Shown: positions 21,296-31,869 of the stretch, in pieces | Layout of the letters: each line of letters begins with the position of its first letter | How positions within the stretch are numbered: position 1 is the first letter of the stretch | NCBI RefSeq assembly: GCF_963678635.1 | Contig: NC_087065.1 | Span: forward strand, 18,055,623-18,119,622 | Length of the DNA stretch: 64,000 nucleotides | Reading direction: 5' to 3' | From: Symsagittifera roscoffensis | Taxonomy: Eukaryota > Xenacoelomorpha > Acoela > Convolutidae | The notes under the pieces: generated by a model | Database searches by the model: none | What the model was told of the DNA's origin: nothing | What the model saw: the letters and a program-made list of their open reading frames with translations, nothing else | Program-made: the position numbers and the translations under genes

Positions 21296-21520
21296 CCCAA
21301 TCCGGAGGGGTCCAAATTTTTTCAAATTCGGAGGGGTCCCAATCCGGAGGGGTCTTGTTTTCACAAAACCGGAGGGGTCCCAATCCGGAAGGGTCTTATA
21401 TTTGCTAACTCAGAGGGGTCCCAATCCGGAGGGGTCTCAATTTCGCCAATCCGGAAGGGTCCTATTTTTGCCAATCCAGAGGGATATAAGAAAATTTTTT
21501 TTGTCAACCCGGAGGGGTAT
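21296..21520 (+). repeat. CCGGAGGGGTC repeat cluster, copy A
   Basis: About ten degenerate copies of AATCCGGAGGGGTC (variants ccggaagggtc, ctcagaggggtc, aattcggaggggtc) at irregular spacing. More single copies lie at 19851, 19878, 20114, 20588 and 21150. Spacing is irregular and the between-unit sequence is not spacer-like, so this is not a CRISPR array. It is probably a functional or self-expanding motif of the element's leader. Confidence 0.75.
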
Positions 21521-22353
21521 TATTTCATTAAAGGACTTAGGTAGACAGAAGAAAAGATTATAGTGAGAGGTATTAGGTTATTAACAGACAGGCTAGGAAT
21601 CAGTGACTGCACTGGTAGGTAACTTGCCTTTCAATAAAGACCAGACCAAAACAAAACAGGTCCGAACTCGGATATTCGCGACACTAAGTCTAAACTAAAA
21701 AGAGCGTAATTCATTGGTGTGGATTAAAACCCAATACGTTTTTGCGACAAGTGACTGCCCTGAGGATTTTAGTAGGTCTAGCTCGGGCAGTCCGAAGGCA
21801 GATAGGTAACACAGTACTCGGTGGGTGCAATAGACGCCCACTTGAGAAAATTACTGCCTTCAAAGTTTTGTCTGTTTGGTGCAGCACCAAGCAGGGAAAG
21901 CTTTGTCTTTAAAATACAAGTTCGACTATTGTACTGCGACCGACTAAAAGTACAATACACATACGTTTTTCATAGAAATATTCTTATTCTGTTATTTTTG
22001 ATTTCAAATCAACATAATTTGTGCTTGATTGGGTAGTGAGTACACTATCTTTTAAATTGACTGATATCATCATATTGTGTATGTTCTCAAATCTTACGAC
22101 CAATAATCGGTAAGTGTGAATAAATTATATACGAGCTGTACTCTAAAAACATACAGGGATTCGTGGTCACTATTTAATAGAATCTTGTGAAATTTATTGT
22201 GTTGTGTCATTATTATTGATAGTCAAACTATAAGGTGACTAGCAATCGAAATGAGTGTATAGGCATTAAGAAGTGACAAGTCTAGACTAGTAAAGGATAC
22301 CTAAACGAGGTAATAGCTCTAGGAAATTTATACCTAAAAAGCAAAGAAAAACC

Positions 22354-23031
22354 ATGACCGACCCTTTTGTGGATCGGATCAAACGAGCCCGGACCGACAA
22401 AGGGGAAACGGTTTCAGGCAGAATGGTTGAAACTAGGAGTCAGAAGTCCTCAGAAGAGCGAAAAGCTATGTTAGAAGTGGAGGTCCATACGGACCAGGCT
22501 ACGAATGAGAACCAGGATGAACATGGACCGGGGGGCGAGACAGAAGGCTGGCGAGTGAATCTACTCCGGTAGAACAAGGCCATGATTTTGCCACTTCCAC
22601 CGGGACATGGGACCGAGAGGAGATGTCGGAACTGTACGACATCTCAACTGAAATAGTGGCAATTAAAAGATCTCCAACAGACAACACCATGATGGCAGGC
22701 GGGACTGAGAAACAAACAACGTCCTCATCGTTCTCAGAAAGAATGAAGAACACCTTCGGAAACATCTTTCCATTCACCATGGGAGTGGGCACAGGAAATG
22801 AAGGTGAATCTCAGGAGGAAGAAGAGGACGAAGACGAGCAAGTGGATTTTGGATCTCAAGTCAGCCTCAAAAGTTCGACCCAGGAGAATGAGGCATACGT
22901 CGAAAGAGAGACTGGGACCATGGACAAATTTGGTGTGGTGAGAACAATAAGCAAAGACGCAAACACACCAGGCCAGTCGAGAGGCTTTGCGATTATGAAA
23001 AATTCAGAGACGCGAACTGGGGAGAGTAGAA
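22354..23031 (+). pseudogene. Gag-like ORF of copy A, frameshifted and chimeric
   Basis: Begins MTDPFVDRIKRARTDKGE, homologous to the first gag ORF of copies B and C, but loses frame in the G-run near 22535. After the shared GHDFATSTG and DRE segment it diverges completely into an acidic sequence (MSELYDISTEIVAIK, then an EEEEDEDEQ stretch) absent from copies B and C. At 23031 it is cut by LINE sequence. It may be a gag allele with a different C-terminal half, or a recombinant. Confidence 0.6.
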
Positions 23032-23825
23032 ACAATGGGCTTGGAACAAGGTATTTTCCCGGAGTTTTGGAAGCTTGCAAAAATATCTCCCTTGCCAAAA
23101 GTGTCGTCTCCAAAGCAGCCAAAGGATTTGAGGCCTGTCTCTGTTACTTCTGTTATGTCCAGAGTGTTTGAAAGGTTAATTTACCAGAACTATTTGCAAG
23201 GCCCTTATAACAGATGGCTTACACGTAACCAGTATGGTTTTCGTAAACATTCTTCTACTTCCTGTATGCTCATTAGGCTGCAACATCATCTCTGGAATTT
23301 CCGTGAAAACTATGATTATGTTCGCTTCTTTTCTCTGGATATGTCAAAAGCTTTTGATACTATTTCCCACAAGAGTGTGATAGAAGGAGTAATGAATATT
23401 TTCCCACTCTTTACAATTGCTCTACCCATGCTATTGATGTTTCAGATATTTCCACCACGTTATCAACTTATGCTGACGATAACAATCCTCTTGTAGCTGG
23501 CTGCAATAGCGCTGACAATGCTCGGGAAGTTATTAGTTCGCTCTGTCACCAATTTGACGCAAGAAACTTGTTTCTCAATGTTCAAAAATCTTCCAAGGAA
23601 ATGCAAATCATTTTCAACCATAGTGGCAGTAATGCCATACATATGGTTGAGGGCATTGAGGTTGTTGATGACCTCAAAGTGCTGGGGTTTACGATTGACT
23701 CCAAATTTGGTTTTTCAAAGCATATTGACAAAGCTGTTAAACAATCGAATTCTATACTTTTTTCAATCTGGCGCCTTGGTAAAATCGGTTATTCGAAGGA
23801 CGAACTTGCTATTTTGTATCGTGCT
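23032..23825 (+). pseudogene. LINE fragment 3 (RT segment)
   Basis: Third copy of the LINE ORF2 region, from LEQGIFPEFWKLAKISPL to the sequence before tatcgtgct. It shares the motif A to YADD deletion seen in the other copies. Its right breakpoint falls within about 2 bp of the one that ends LINE copy 1 at 12178. Both flanks join pieces of the composite LTR element. Confidence 0.8.
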
Positions 23826-24167
23826 CATATTTGGAAGTTTGACCTTTGTGACATTCGATCAGAATGGACCAAAATGCAGACGCAGCAATTTCGAGTTTTT
23901 AGCAGCGAACCTTCTGAACTGGCGGTTTTGAAGGAATAAGAGCGTTATTCGAACGATTGGACAAATCATGAAGGCTGAAGGATTCAGAAATTCCTAAATT
24001 TTAAAAATTCGAATTGATGACGTAACAATTCTAAGAAACGTCAGAAACGGCCATTTTAGAGAAGAAACTGAAATAAACACAACAACATTAGTTGCGACGA
24101 CGATAACAACGAAAAAAACTGAGGATCGGAATCAGAGAAAAACAGAAGTAACAGAGACCGCTCCGAG

Positions 24168-24284
24168 TTGCAACTATTGTGTCGCTACAATAGTTGCAAG
24201 GCCGTTGCGAACAACGGTGAAGGGTGGAAAACAGCCTTCCGGGAGGAAGATAAAGGTCTTATTACCCCGGATTCAAGAATCCGG
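24168..24284 (+). other. Three consecutive hairpins in copy C leader
   Basis: A 13-bp perfect inverted repeat (ttgcaactattgt at 24168-24180, acaatagttgcaa at 24187-24199) with a 6-nt loop. Next is CCGTTG-CGAA-CAACGG (24202-24217). Then CCGGATTC-AA-GAATCCGG (24267-24284), whose 3' arm forms the start of a CCGGAGGGGTC repeat. The density suggests a structured RNA or protein-binding region of the element. Confidence 0.6.
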
Positions 24285-25231
24285 AGGGGTCTCGGGACTG
24301 AAACTCTTAGCATTTTATACAAACTTTTAGCTTCCCTATTATGTCCTCAATTGAATTTAATTAACATCTGAATTCATTTTGCTAGGATGAGAAGCTAGGA
24401 GTTGGGGGAAAGGGTTGATCCATCTTCGATGGAGATGATGATTTTTATCTACTGAACAAAAACAATAATAATTCAATAAAAAGTAGTAGCCCTATTTTTA
24501 GGAAGAACCTCGTAGTCTGGGGATACTGAGACCCAGCCATGAGCTCACTATTTTTGCAGGTAATTAAGTTAATCTGAGTGTTTTGACCGAAGCCGAAAGC
24601 AAAAACGTTTTTGTCGACCCGATGTTAGAAAGACCACCAAAAGAACTGGCTTTGGTAGAGACGGTGAAAAGCATGTAGAGCTTAGTTAAGACGCTGGCCA
24701 GTCGTTTTATAGCTTAGCTTTATTTTCCGTCGATATGTATCTTCCGGGCGAATGTTACATAGATGTTTTTATGGCGCTCCTGGGTGTTATTTTTTTTAAC
24801 ATCATGACCGGCAGAACCGTTTGGTGCAGCACCAAGCAGGGAAAGCTTTTTCTTAAAAATACAAGTTCGACTATTGTACTGCAACCGACTAAAAGTACAA
24901 TACACATACGTTTTTCATAGAAATATTCTTATTCTGTTATTTTTGATTTCAAATCAACATAATTTGAGCTTGATTGGGTAGTGAGTACACTATCTTTTAA
25001 ATTGACTGATATCATCATATTGTGCTAGTTCTCAAATCATACGAACGATAATCGGTTAGTGTGAATAAATTATATACAAGCTGTACTCTAAGAACAAACA
25101 GGGATTCGTGGTCACTATTTAATAGAATCTTGTGAAAGTTTTTGTGTTGTGTCATTATTATTGGTAATCAAACTATAAGGTCACTAGCAATTGAATTGAG
25201 TGTATAGCCATTAAGAATTGACAAATTGAGA

Positions 25232-26197
25232 ATGAGTCTAGACAAGTCAAGGATACCTAAACGAGGCAATAGCTCTAGGAAATTCATACCTAAAAAGCAA
25301 AGAAAAACAATGACCGACCCTTTTGTGGATCGGATCACACGAGCTCAGACCGACAAAGGGGAGACGGTTTCAGGCAGAATGGTTGAAACTAGAAGTCAGA
25401 AGTCCTCAGGAGAGCAAAAAGCTATGTTAGAAGGGGAGGTCCATACGGACCAGGCTACGAATGAAAACCAGGATGTACATGGACCGGGGGGGAGAGACAG
25501 AAGGCTGGCGAGTGAACAAGGCCATGATTTTGCCCCTTCCACCGGGATATTGGACCGAGAAAAGTCGTCGAGGCAGAGAGTCAAAGCCCGAATCTCGACC
25601 AGCACGAAGCTACCTGGGACCGACAGGGTGACACCGCCACTAGTAACGCCTCTCGTGGATAACTGGGCAGCATTAGAAGAAGCCGTGAACAACATAGTGG
25701 ACAGTATAGAAGAACAGAACGAACAGATAACCTTAAGAATGAGTGAACTAGAAAGAGCAGTTCACATTGAAGAAATAAACCGCAATAGACAAGAAGTGGG
25801 TAGGAGCGAAAAACGCTTGAAAGAAAGAACGGACAAGCATATAGCGAAGAACTTGTCGCGAATGACAAGAGAAGCGGAACAAAGAGAGTTACACTTAAGA
25901 GACGACATGGAGAAGTTAAGAATTCAGCAAGAGCAGTCTTTTGGGACTCTTGACACAAAGATAGATGCGATGATGGAGAGGCGAACTCAGGCTATCATGG
26001 ATAGGTTGGACGGGCTACTAGGCAGCAAGAGTGAACCAAAGGAAGGGGAAACGAACTCGGGAGGTCCCAGCAGGGAGCCGAAGGTGAACTTCAATGACCA
26101 TCAAAGGAGGAGGACATATGGATCCACTAGAGGTAAGGCAGTTCATCAGGCTAAGCCACAAGGGATAATAGAACACGGGGCCCGAACAGTAGAGTAA
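25232..26197 (+). CDS. First gag-like ORF, composite element copy C
   Basis: Same protein as at 48319 in copy B, here open from an upstream ATG (MSLDKSRIPKRGNSSRK) through MTDPFVDRITRAQTDKG. It is charged, with a long coiled-coil-prone centre (LEEAVNNIVDSIEEQNEQ to EKLRIQQEQSFGTLDT) and a basic C-terminal tail. One base more than copy B just before MTDPF keeps the upstream ATG in frame. It lacks the 15-nt STPVE segment of copy B. There is no zinc knuckle; it may serve as a matrix-like or assembly domain. Identity as a gag component is inferred from position. Confidence 0.6.
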   Translation: MSLDKSRIPKRGNSSRKFIPKKQRKTMTDPFVDRITRAQTDKGETVSGRMVETRSQKSSGEQKAMLEGEVHTDQATNENQDVHGPGGRDRRLASEQGHDFAPSTGILDREKSSRQRVKARISTSTKLPGTDRVTPPLVTPLVDNWAALEEAVNNIVDSIEEQNEQITLRMSELERAVHIEEINRNRQEVGRSEKRLKERTDKHIAKNLSRMTREAEQRELHLRDDMEKLRIQQEQSFGTLDTKIDAMMERRTQAIMDRLDGLLGSKSEPKEGETNSGGPSREPKVNFNDHQRRRTYGSTRGKAVHQAKPQGIIEHGARTVE

Positions 26198-26307
26198 GTT
26201 CAACGGGGAACAGACAGACCTCTAACGAACGACCAACACAAGGCACACATCCGACTGGAAGAGGTGATTCCGGTAACAGTAGACATGGGAGCCCAGGGAG
26301 GAGTCAT

Positions 26308-26475
26308 GTGGGCCAAGGGGGAAACACTCACGGCGATTCGGATTGCAGTGATGCACCGAATACAGAGCCCTTAAAAACGTGTGACGACACTCAGGCGGGG
26401 CACTCGAGAGATGCTACGGCAATGGCCACAGCCTTTGAACCCCTTAACAGGTCTTTAGAGACATTCCTTACAAAT
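26308..26475 (+). pseudogene. Second gag ORF, truncated, copy C
   Basis: Matches the start of the copy B ORF at 49332 (GGNTHGDSDCSDAPNTEP to RSLETFLT), then is interrupted by a foreign fragment after the shared ccttacaa. Confidence 0.75.
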
Positions 26476-26477
26476 AA

Positions 26478-27412
26478 AAAGATAAAAATATTTGCCTTGA
26501 TCAGCTAAATTCCGTCAAACAACCAAATTTCAAAAAAAAAAAATATATTTTTTGCAGTTGATTCTGACGGAAAATGAGTTTCTTAATATTTTTAGAAGAG
26601 AATTAATGGCATCTGTTTACACAAATTAATCAACAATCAATCCATCTGATTTTGCAAACATCAAATCAATTCCTATAGAACAAATAGAAACCGCAGCACT
26701 CCCGCTTTCTAAATTGGAGTTTTGCCTAAAACTCACCAAACTAGTTTAAAATGGTTCTCTTCAAAAATGAGAGAACTTTGCTAAATGATTGTATCTGAAA
26801 TTAATTTTTGTCTATAACTGAAACTTTTCCCTCAGGAACTCGTCAATGCTGTCTGTATCCCACTTCTCTATGTTCAACTCATCCATAACTCCTCCACTCT
26901 CACCAAGAAGTTTCAGCATAGGCATCTTCCCTCGGAGGTACTGAAGAAAAATATAGATGATGATATTCAGTGCAAATTGCTGTCCATTTTCTGGATACGA
27001 ATATGTTCATACCTTTACTTTGACCTGCGGAAATGCTTTACTGTCCAGCTTTGTCTTTATAAAGGCTAAAACAATTGCAAGAATTCATTAATCAGCACAG
27101 AGGAAAAGCGGAGCTTCACATCACTTGCGATACAGCACATAAACAAAAGTCGAAAAAATATGAAGTCAAAAAACTAGGTCTACAAAATTCGTAAGTCTCG
27201 GTAAAATTAGCAACAGAAGAAAACTAAGCCGACATCTTTGAGCAGACACAATTGAGCCCAAAAAAAGTTACAAAAAAAACTTGAAAGTTGTAAAGTTATA
27301 AGTGTTCCCTGAAACTACATTGAACAACACTTGTTGTTGTTAACTTCAATGAAAGTTGCTTAAACAACAAGAAAAGTCCACGATTAGACAACTAAGTCGA
27401 TAATCTTTGAGC
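26478..27412. repeat. Third, partial copy of the SELENOF unit
   Basis: Matches 6993-7932 of unit 1: SELENOF 3' flank with the 8-bp-arm hairpin, exons 5 and 4, and part of intron 3. More diverged than units 1 and 2 (short deletions, missense changes). It ends in ctttgagc at a GGATCC junction with an unrelated LINE. Confidence 0.85.
26812..27065 (-). pseudogene. SELENOF: SELENOF fragment (exons 4-5 only)
   Basis: Exon 4 at 27065-27013 and exon 5 at 26940-26812 with the 72-bp intron intact. The N-terminal exons and the selenocysteine codon are missing. Two missense changes (DES to GES, PLLK to PMLK) fit an unconstrained fragment. Confidence 0.85.
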
Positions 27413-30090
27413 GGATCCAGACGACGCCGCCTTCCAGTGGTGGATCCGACATCTTGGGCCCCACCAAGATGCAAATGGCGTCAAGCCCCCCTCCCATTGG
27501 TTCGGGAGAAGCTCAGAAGTCTCCGGGTTTTCGGTTACGGAGCGTCTGAAGCCGGCCAGGCTGCTCCGTCTGCTCATCCTTATACTACTACTCCGCTCCG
27601 TCCAGGGCCTTACTTTTGCTCCGCTTGCTCTTTCCGCATCAAACGCACCCAGCCCAGTGTCTGGTGCCACATCTGTGGTTACATTCACCTTAAATGTAGT
27701 GGTCTTACCCACCTTAACCAACACCACCCTGACTACTATTGCCCTACCTGTACCTCTACCTACATTTTACCTCCCCCAGGCACCAGGTCCTCTAACTTGA
27801 CCACCCCCAACTCCCAAACTTGTTCAACTTCCCTAACCGCCCCCCAACCCCACCTCCCTAACCCCCCTCCCCCTCCCACCCTTCCCACCTCCTCGAATAA
27901 TAATTCCTCCTCCCAAAATCGCGCAAATCGTAATCGTGTAAATAGTGTAAATAACTCAAGTTCAAACAACCATTTTAATCATACTGCTGTTAATAATGTA
28001 AATAGTTCACCACACCCCGCCAAAGGCCTTTTAAAAATCCTTCAATTTAATTGCAACGGTATCTCCGGAAAAGCACCCGAAATTGCTGCTTTCTTATCTC
28101 AAAGTCAAATTCATATTGCTGTCTTCCAAGAAACTAAATTAAGAAAGAAATCTCGAAACCCCTCACTTGGCTCACACTACACTTTAATTAGAAAAGATCG
28201 AGAAAAAGAAGGGGGCGGTCTTCTCATAGCCATACATGAGTCGATACAATACGAAGAAATAAATATTAACAACGATGGAACACTAGAGGCTATGGGAATA
28301 TCAGTGGTAGCCAGTTCATCCAAGCTTCGTATTTATAATTTCTACATCCCCCCTCGCTCGAGTTGTCCCCCTGGTTACTCTGCGTCCCTTGCCGAACTAC
28401 TTGAACCTGCGGACGCCTTAGTACTCGGGGATGCCAACGCACATTCACAACTATGGAACTCCAACATCGAGGAAGATCAACGCGGCTCTGTACTTAGCAA
28501 TGAAATAACCGAATCCACCTTTGCACCATTAAATGATGACACACAAACCAGAGTCCCTTTTAACTCAGAAAACCAACTCTCGTCACCAGATATTTCCCTC
28601 GCATCCCAATCGCTCTTACTCTCCACATCATGGACCCCAATCAAATATCTAGGATCAGATCACCTACCCATTCTTCTAGAACTACCCTTGGATGATTTTA
28701 TAAATTTTTCACCTAAAAGGACTTTTATAATTTTTTTAAAAGCAGATTGGATCAAATTCACAGAGGAAATTGAGGAGGGTTTCTTTTCAGCGGTTCCACC
28801 TTCCGGAGTTGCCGCCGAAGAGAAATTCTTGAGGGACCTGGTGCTCAGGGCAGCACGCCACCACATCCCCGCTGGCCGTATTCGCCACTTCACTCCCTCT
28901 CTTTCCCCCGAGTCCACTGCCCTTGCCGCCGAAAGAGATTTAAGCCGACAACAAAATCTCCCCCTAGAAGTCATATCCCAACTGAACTGTAGACTCATGA
29001 AACAGACAGCAAAGGACAAAGAAAAAAAATGGCGAGAATTCCTCCGGACTTGCGACTACCGCACTGGTGCCAGAAAGTTCTCGAAAGTGGTACGCTCCTT
29101 AAATGGATCTAAGCCCGTGGCAGGAAGACACCCCATTACTTTTGGTTCTAAACCCATACACTCACCTCGTGATATTACCAGCTCTTTTAGCAAACAATTC
29201 ACCAATGCCAGACCCCACGCCTCTGACAAACTCCTTCGTATAACGAGAAGAAAAATTGCCAAACTACCGCTGTCAGACAGCCCAATTTTTACCCCTGAAA
29301 ATACTAAACAAGCCATTGCAGACAGCAAACCATCGCGAGCGCTAGGTCCCGACGGCCTTTGTAATATACATCTTAAACATCTCGGCCCACTTGCTACTCA
29401 ATACTTAACATACCTTTTTAATATCTCTTTGTCCGAAAACATTATCCCCCAAATTTGGAAAAATTCAAAAATTGCACCGCTTCCAAAGCCCAATAAGGAT
29501 CTTAAAGAATCAACATCTTACAGACCTATATCCTTACTCTGCCCAGCAGTTAAAATTCTGGAGAGGCTCGTTCACCCCATCTTTACCAAACATCTCCCCA
29601 ACGCCAAACACCAACACGGCTTCCGCCCTTTTCACTCCACCACCACAGCTCTCTCCACTCTCGAATTTTACATTTCGGACGGTTTTAACCAAAATCGCCC
29701 CCCTAAACGTACGGTACTGGCCACACTTGACTTATCTAAGGCTTTCGACATGGTGTGTCATCGCTCACTTGTGGAACTCGTTCATGACACTCCCCTCCCA
29801 AGAAGTCTAGTCCGCTGGCTAAGTGATTACCTTAGTGGTCGACAGGCTGCCACCTCATTCCGTGAACACACATCCCCCCATCGAATAATCCACTGTGGCG
29901 TACCCCAAGGTTCTGTTTTATCACCCACACTCTTCAATTTTTTTGTCCATGATGCACCGCCACCTCCCGATAATGTAAACCTTGTTTTGTATGCAGACGA
30001 TTTCCACCCCTTCGCAAGCAGTTCCAATATTGATATCGCCTCAAACTCCATCAATAGCTACCTAAAAAGGCTCTACGATTTTTTCACCTC
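27413..30090 (+). pseudogene. Different LINE: zinc finger, endonuclease and RT in one ORF, both ends truncated
   Basis: One frame of about 900 codons with no ATG start of its own. It has a PHD/RING-like Cys/His cluster (CSACSFRI, CHICGYIHLKC, YYCPTC), then a Ser/Asn/Pro linker. An APE endonuclease follows (LQFNCNGIS, VFQETKL, LGDANAHSQLWNS, GSDHLPIL). The reverse transcriptase has SRALGPDGL, ATLDLSKAFDMVCH, CGVPQGSVLSPTLFN and LYADDFHPF. Single-ORF layout and motifs suggest a Jockey/R1-like element. The frame ends at 30090 just after motif C, where LTR-element copy B begins. C-rich codon use differs from the neighbours. Confidence 0.8.
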
Positions 30091-31461
30091 AAAAAGTAGT
30101 ATAGTATCCAAGAAAAACAAAAAACATAAAAAACAACCGAAAAACCAAAAACAGTAAAAAATTAAAAAATCAGTAGAAATCATCCCCCCAGACAAGATGT
30201 GATCCGACCCTCCCGTTTGTTGTTGATAGATATATTGTTGTTACAGGCATTTATATCAGTCAGGATTGTTACGATCGTTTTTGTAGCCCGTTTGTGAGGC
30301 TTGTACTGTAGGGTTGTTTGAGTATTTAAGCACGTTAATGCTAATTTGCGCTCAATCCGGAAGGGTCTGCTGATTTGCGCTCAATCCGGAGGGGTCTTGG
30401 GAGAAGACTGATCCGGCAAGCAGTACAAGGAGCAACAAGAAGGGGCTCAACGACAACAACAATCGACTGTTGGGTATCGTTAACAAGTTTTGTATCCCTT
30501 TTGGTACAAAAATTAAGATAGTAATCTGTGGGGGGCTCGACAGTGCTGCACTGTAGTGACCCTTCACCGAACTGCGAATATCCGAGTTAAGCACCTTAAT
30601 TCGGATATTAAAGAAACCCGGAGGGGTACAGTATTACTAATATTATTACTTATATAGCCTATATTAATACTCCTATATCGTTTTTCAGTGAAAAAACACA
30701 GAAAGCAGACCAGTTTTTAGGGTCAAAATAGCGATATTTTGATCCCACCAAAAATCGCGATTTTTGAGATATCGATATTTTTTGAAACGGAAAAAAGCAC
30801 TAAATTAGTGTGTTACATCGTAATTGCACTACTATAATGAATAGAACCGGTTAAGATTAGTTCGGAAGTGGTTGGAACTATTTTGGTACCAAAAACCGAA
30901 CTTTCGTGATTTTTGAGAAAACGGAACACTATAAATTCAGAAATTTTTTTGAAATTTTGAGTTAGGACAGTAAAAATAGTTGTTCGGACAACGTCCACTA
31001 GTGAATCTACAGATTCTAAAACCCGCATCCCAAAGCCTTCCGGGTTGCAGAGAAATCGAACTTAACGTGTTTGATTTGGTAGATTCATCAATCCGGAGGG
31101 GTCCAGGTAGCATAGTTTTTCACAAATTTTTTCAACTAATGCGTTTTAGATCGGGTCTTTTGCATTGAACTAGAAGAGTATAGGCCTTCTGAGCTCGGAT
31201 CAATAATTTTTAGGTCGAAAAGAACAGAACTGCGGAAAAAGTTAGGCGGAAAATATAAGAGAGAAATTTCTTGACTTTGGAAGAAAGACCTTTTGGTTGA
31301 TAACTTTTGAACGACTGGACAGATCCAGTTGATCTTGATACCATTAGATCAGAAATTAGCGGAACTTACTAGTAAGAACAAGAATTATTCGAAAAAGTAT
31401 GCGTGAAAATTTTTTGAGATTGTTTTTAGCAAATTCACCAATTCGTGAGGGTGAACCCTTC
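30090..31461 (+). mobile_element. Composite LTR element copy B, left part
   Basis: Near-identical to 19583-20956 of copy A, truncated at its left end by the LINE junction. It contains scattered CCGGAGGGGTC motifs but no gene. It is separated from its right part by the envelope-bearing element. Confidence 0.8.
31458..31461 (+). repeat. Target-site duplication CTTC, left
   Basis: CTTC directly before the left LTR, matched by CTTC directly after the right LTR. The uninterrupted site in copy A has a single CTTC. Confidence 0.85.
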
Positions 31462-31869
31462 TGAGTTATGACCGAAGTGTAACTCATAGAGTAATTTCGG
31501 ATAGGGTACACCGTCTGCTCGTCACGCTATCTTATTTTCGGCCGGATAGATTCGTGCAACTTCTTAGTCTAATACCGATCCTAATCTTACTCTTATACTA
31601 TCTAGTCTCAGGTTGTTTAACTAGTCTCTGCTAGGCTCAATAGATCTAGGGTATACTGGTTTATTGCGGCTGCTGAAGTGCTCGGGAGAGTCCAACTAAT
31701 TTCTAAGTTAAATTCAAATCTCTCTGGTGCTGAAATTACAAGTAACTTCAGCACTTACAAATAAGTGGATTGTTAGTTAGATGGATCGTGATTGGTTAAT
31801 ATTAAATACTTTACATTGGTAAAACATTTAATTTATCCAATCATAAAATATAGTTTAGATCAGGTTCCA
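31462..31869 (-). repeat. LTR (3' LTR in element sense)
   Basis: 408 bp, TGAGTTATG...GGTTCCA on the plus strand. In element sense it holds a TATA-like CTATATTTTATG, a CCAATCA box and an AATAAA at 31665-31660. The adjoining interior (cccggatggg in element sense) is only a weak polypurine tract. Confidence 0.9.

Larger units (their letters stand above)
18856..23031 (+). mobile_element. Composite Ty3/gypsy-type LTR element, copy A (leader plus gag start)
   Basis: Begins at gctcatatttggaagtttgacc, the same point at which copy C begins (23825), so this looks like a real terminus. From 19583 it is colinear and almost identical with copy B (30090-31461 continued at 46912). It contains a long non-coding leader with the CCGGAGGGGTC repeats, a candidate primer-binding site (TGGTGCAGCACC at 21877) and a broken gag. 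It ends where a LINE fragment begins. LTRs could not be delimited. Confidence 0.7.
23826..26475 (+). mobile_element. Composite LTR element, copy C (internally deleted)
   Basis: Starts at the same terminus as copy A. It carries about 500 bp (24170-24672) absent from A, and lacks the segment equivalent to 19351-21876: it jumps from gcagaaccgtt straight to the TGGTGCAGCACC motif at 24822. It then runs through the first gag ORF and is broken in the second after LETFLT, where SELENOF-unit sequence begins. Confidence 0.7.

Noticed and set aside
21296..21520. CRISPR-like array
   Set aside because: Repeat units are degenerate and irregularly spaced, without unique equal-length spacers, in a eukaryotic retroelement.
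18856..21876. A 3-kb LTR ending at the TGGTGCAGCACC motif
   Set aside because: No matching second LTR is visible in the window and the boundary lacks a clear CA end.
27760..30054. Minus-strand ORFs within the Jockey/R1-like LINE
   Set aside because: Shadows of the ~900-codon plus-strand frame that carries endonuclease and RT motifs.
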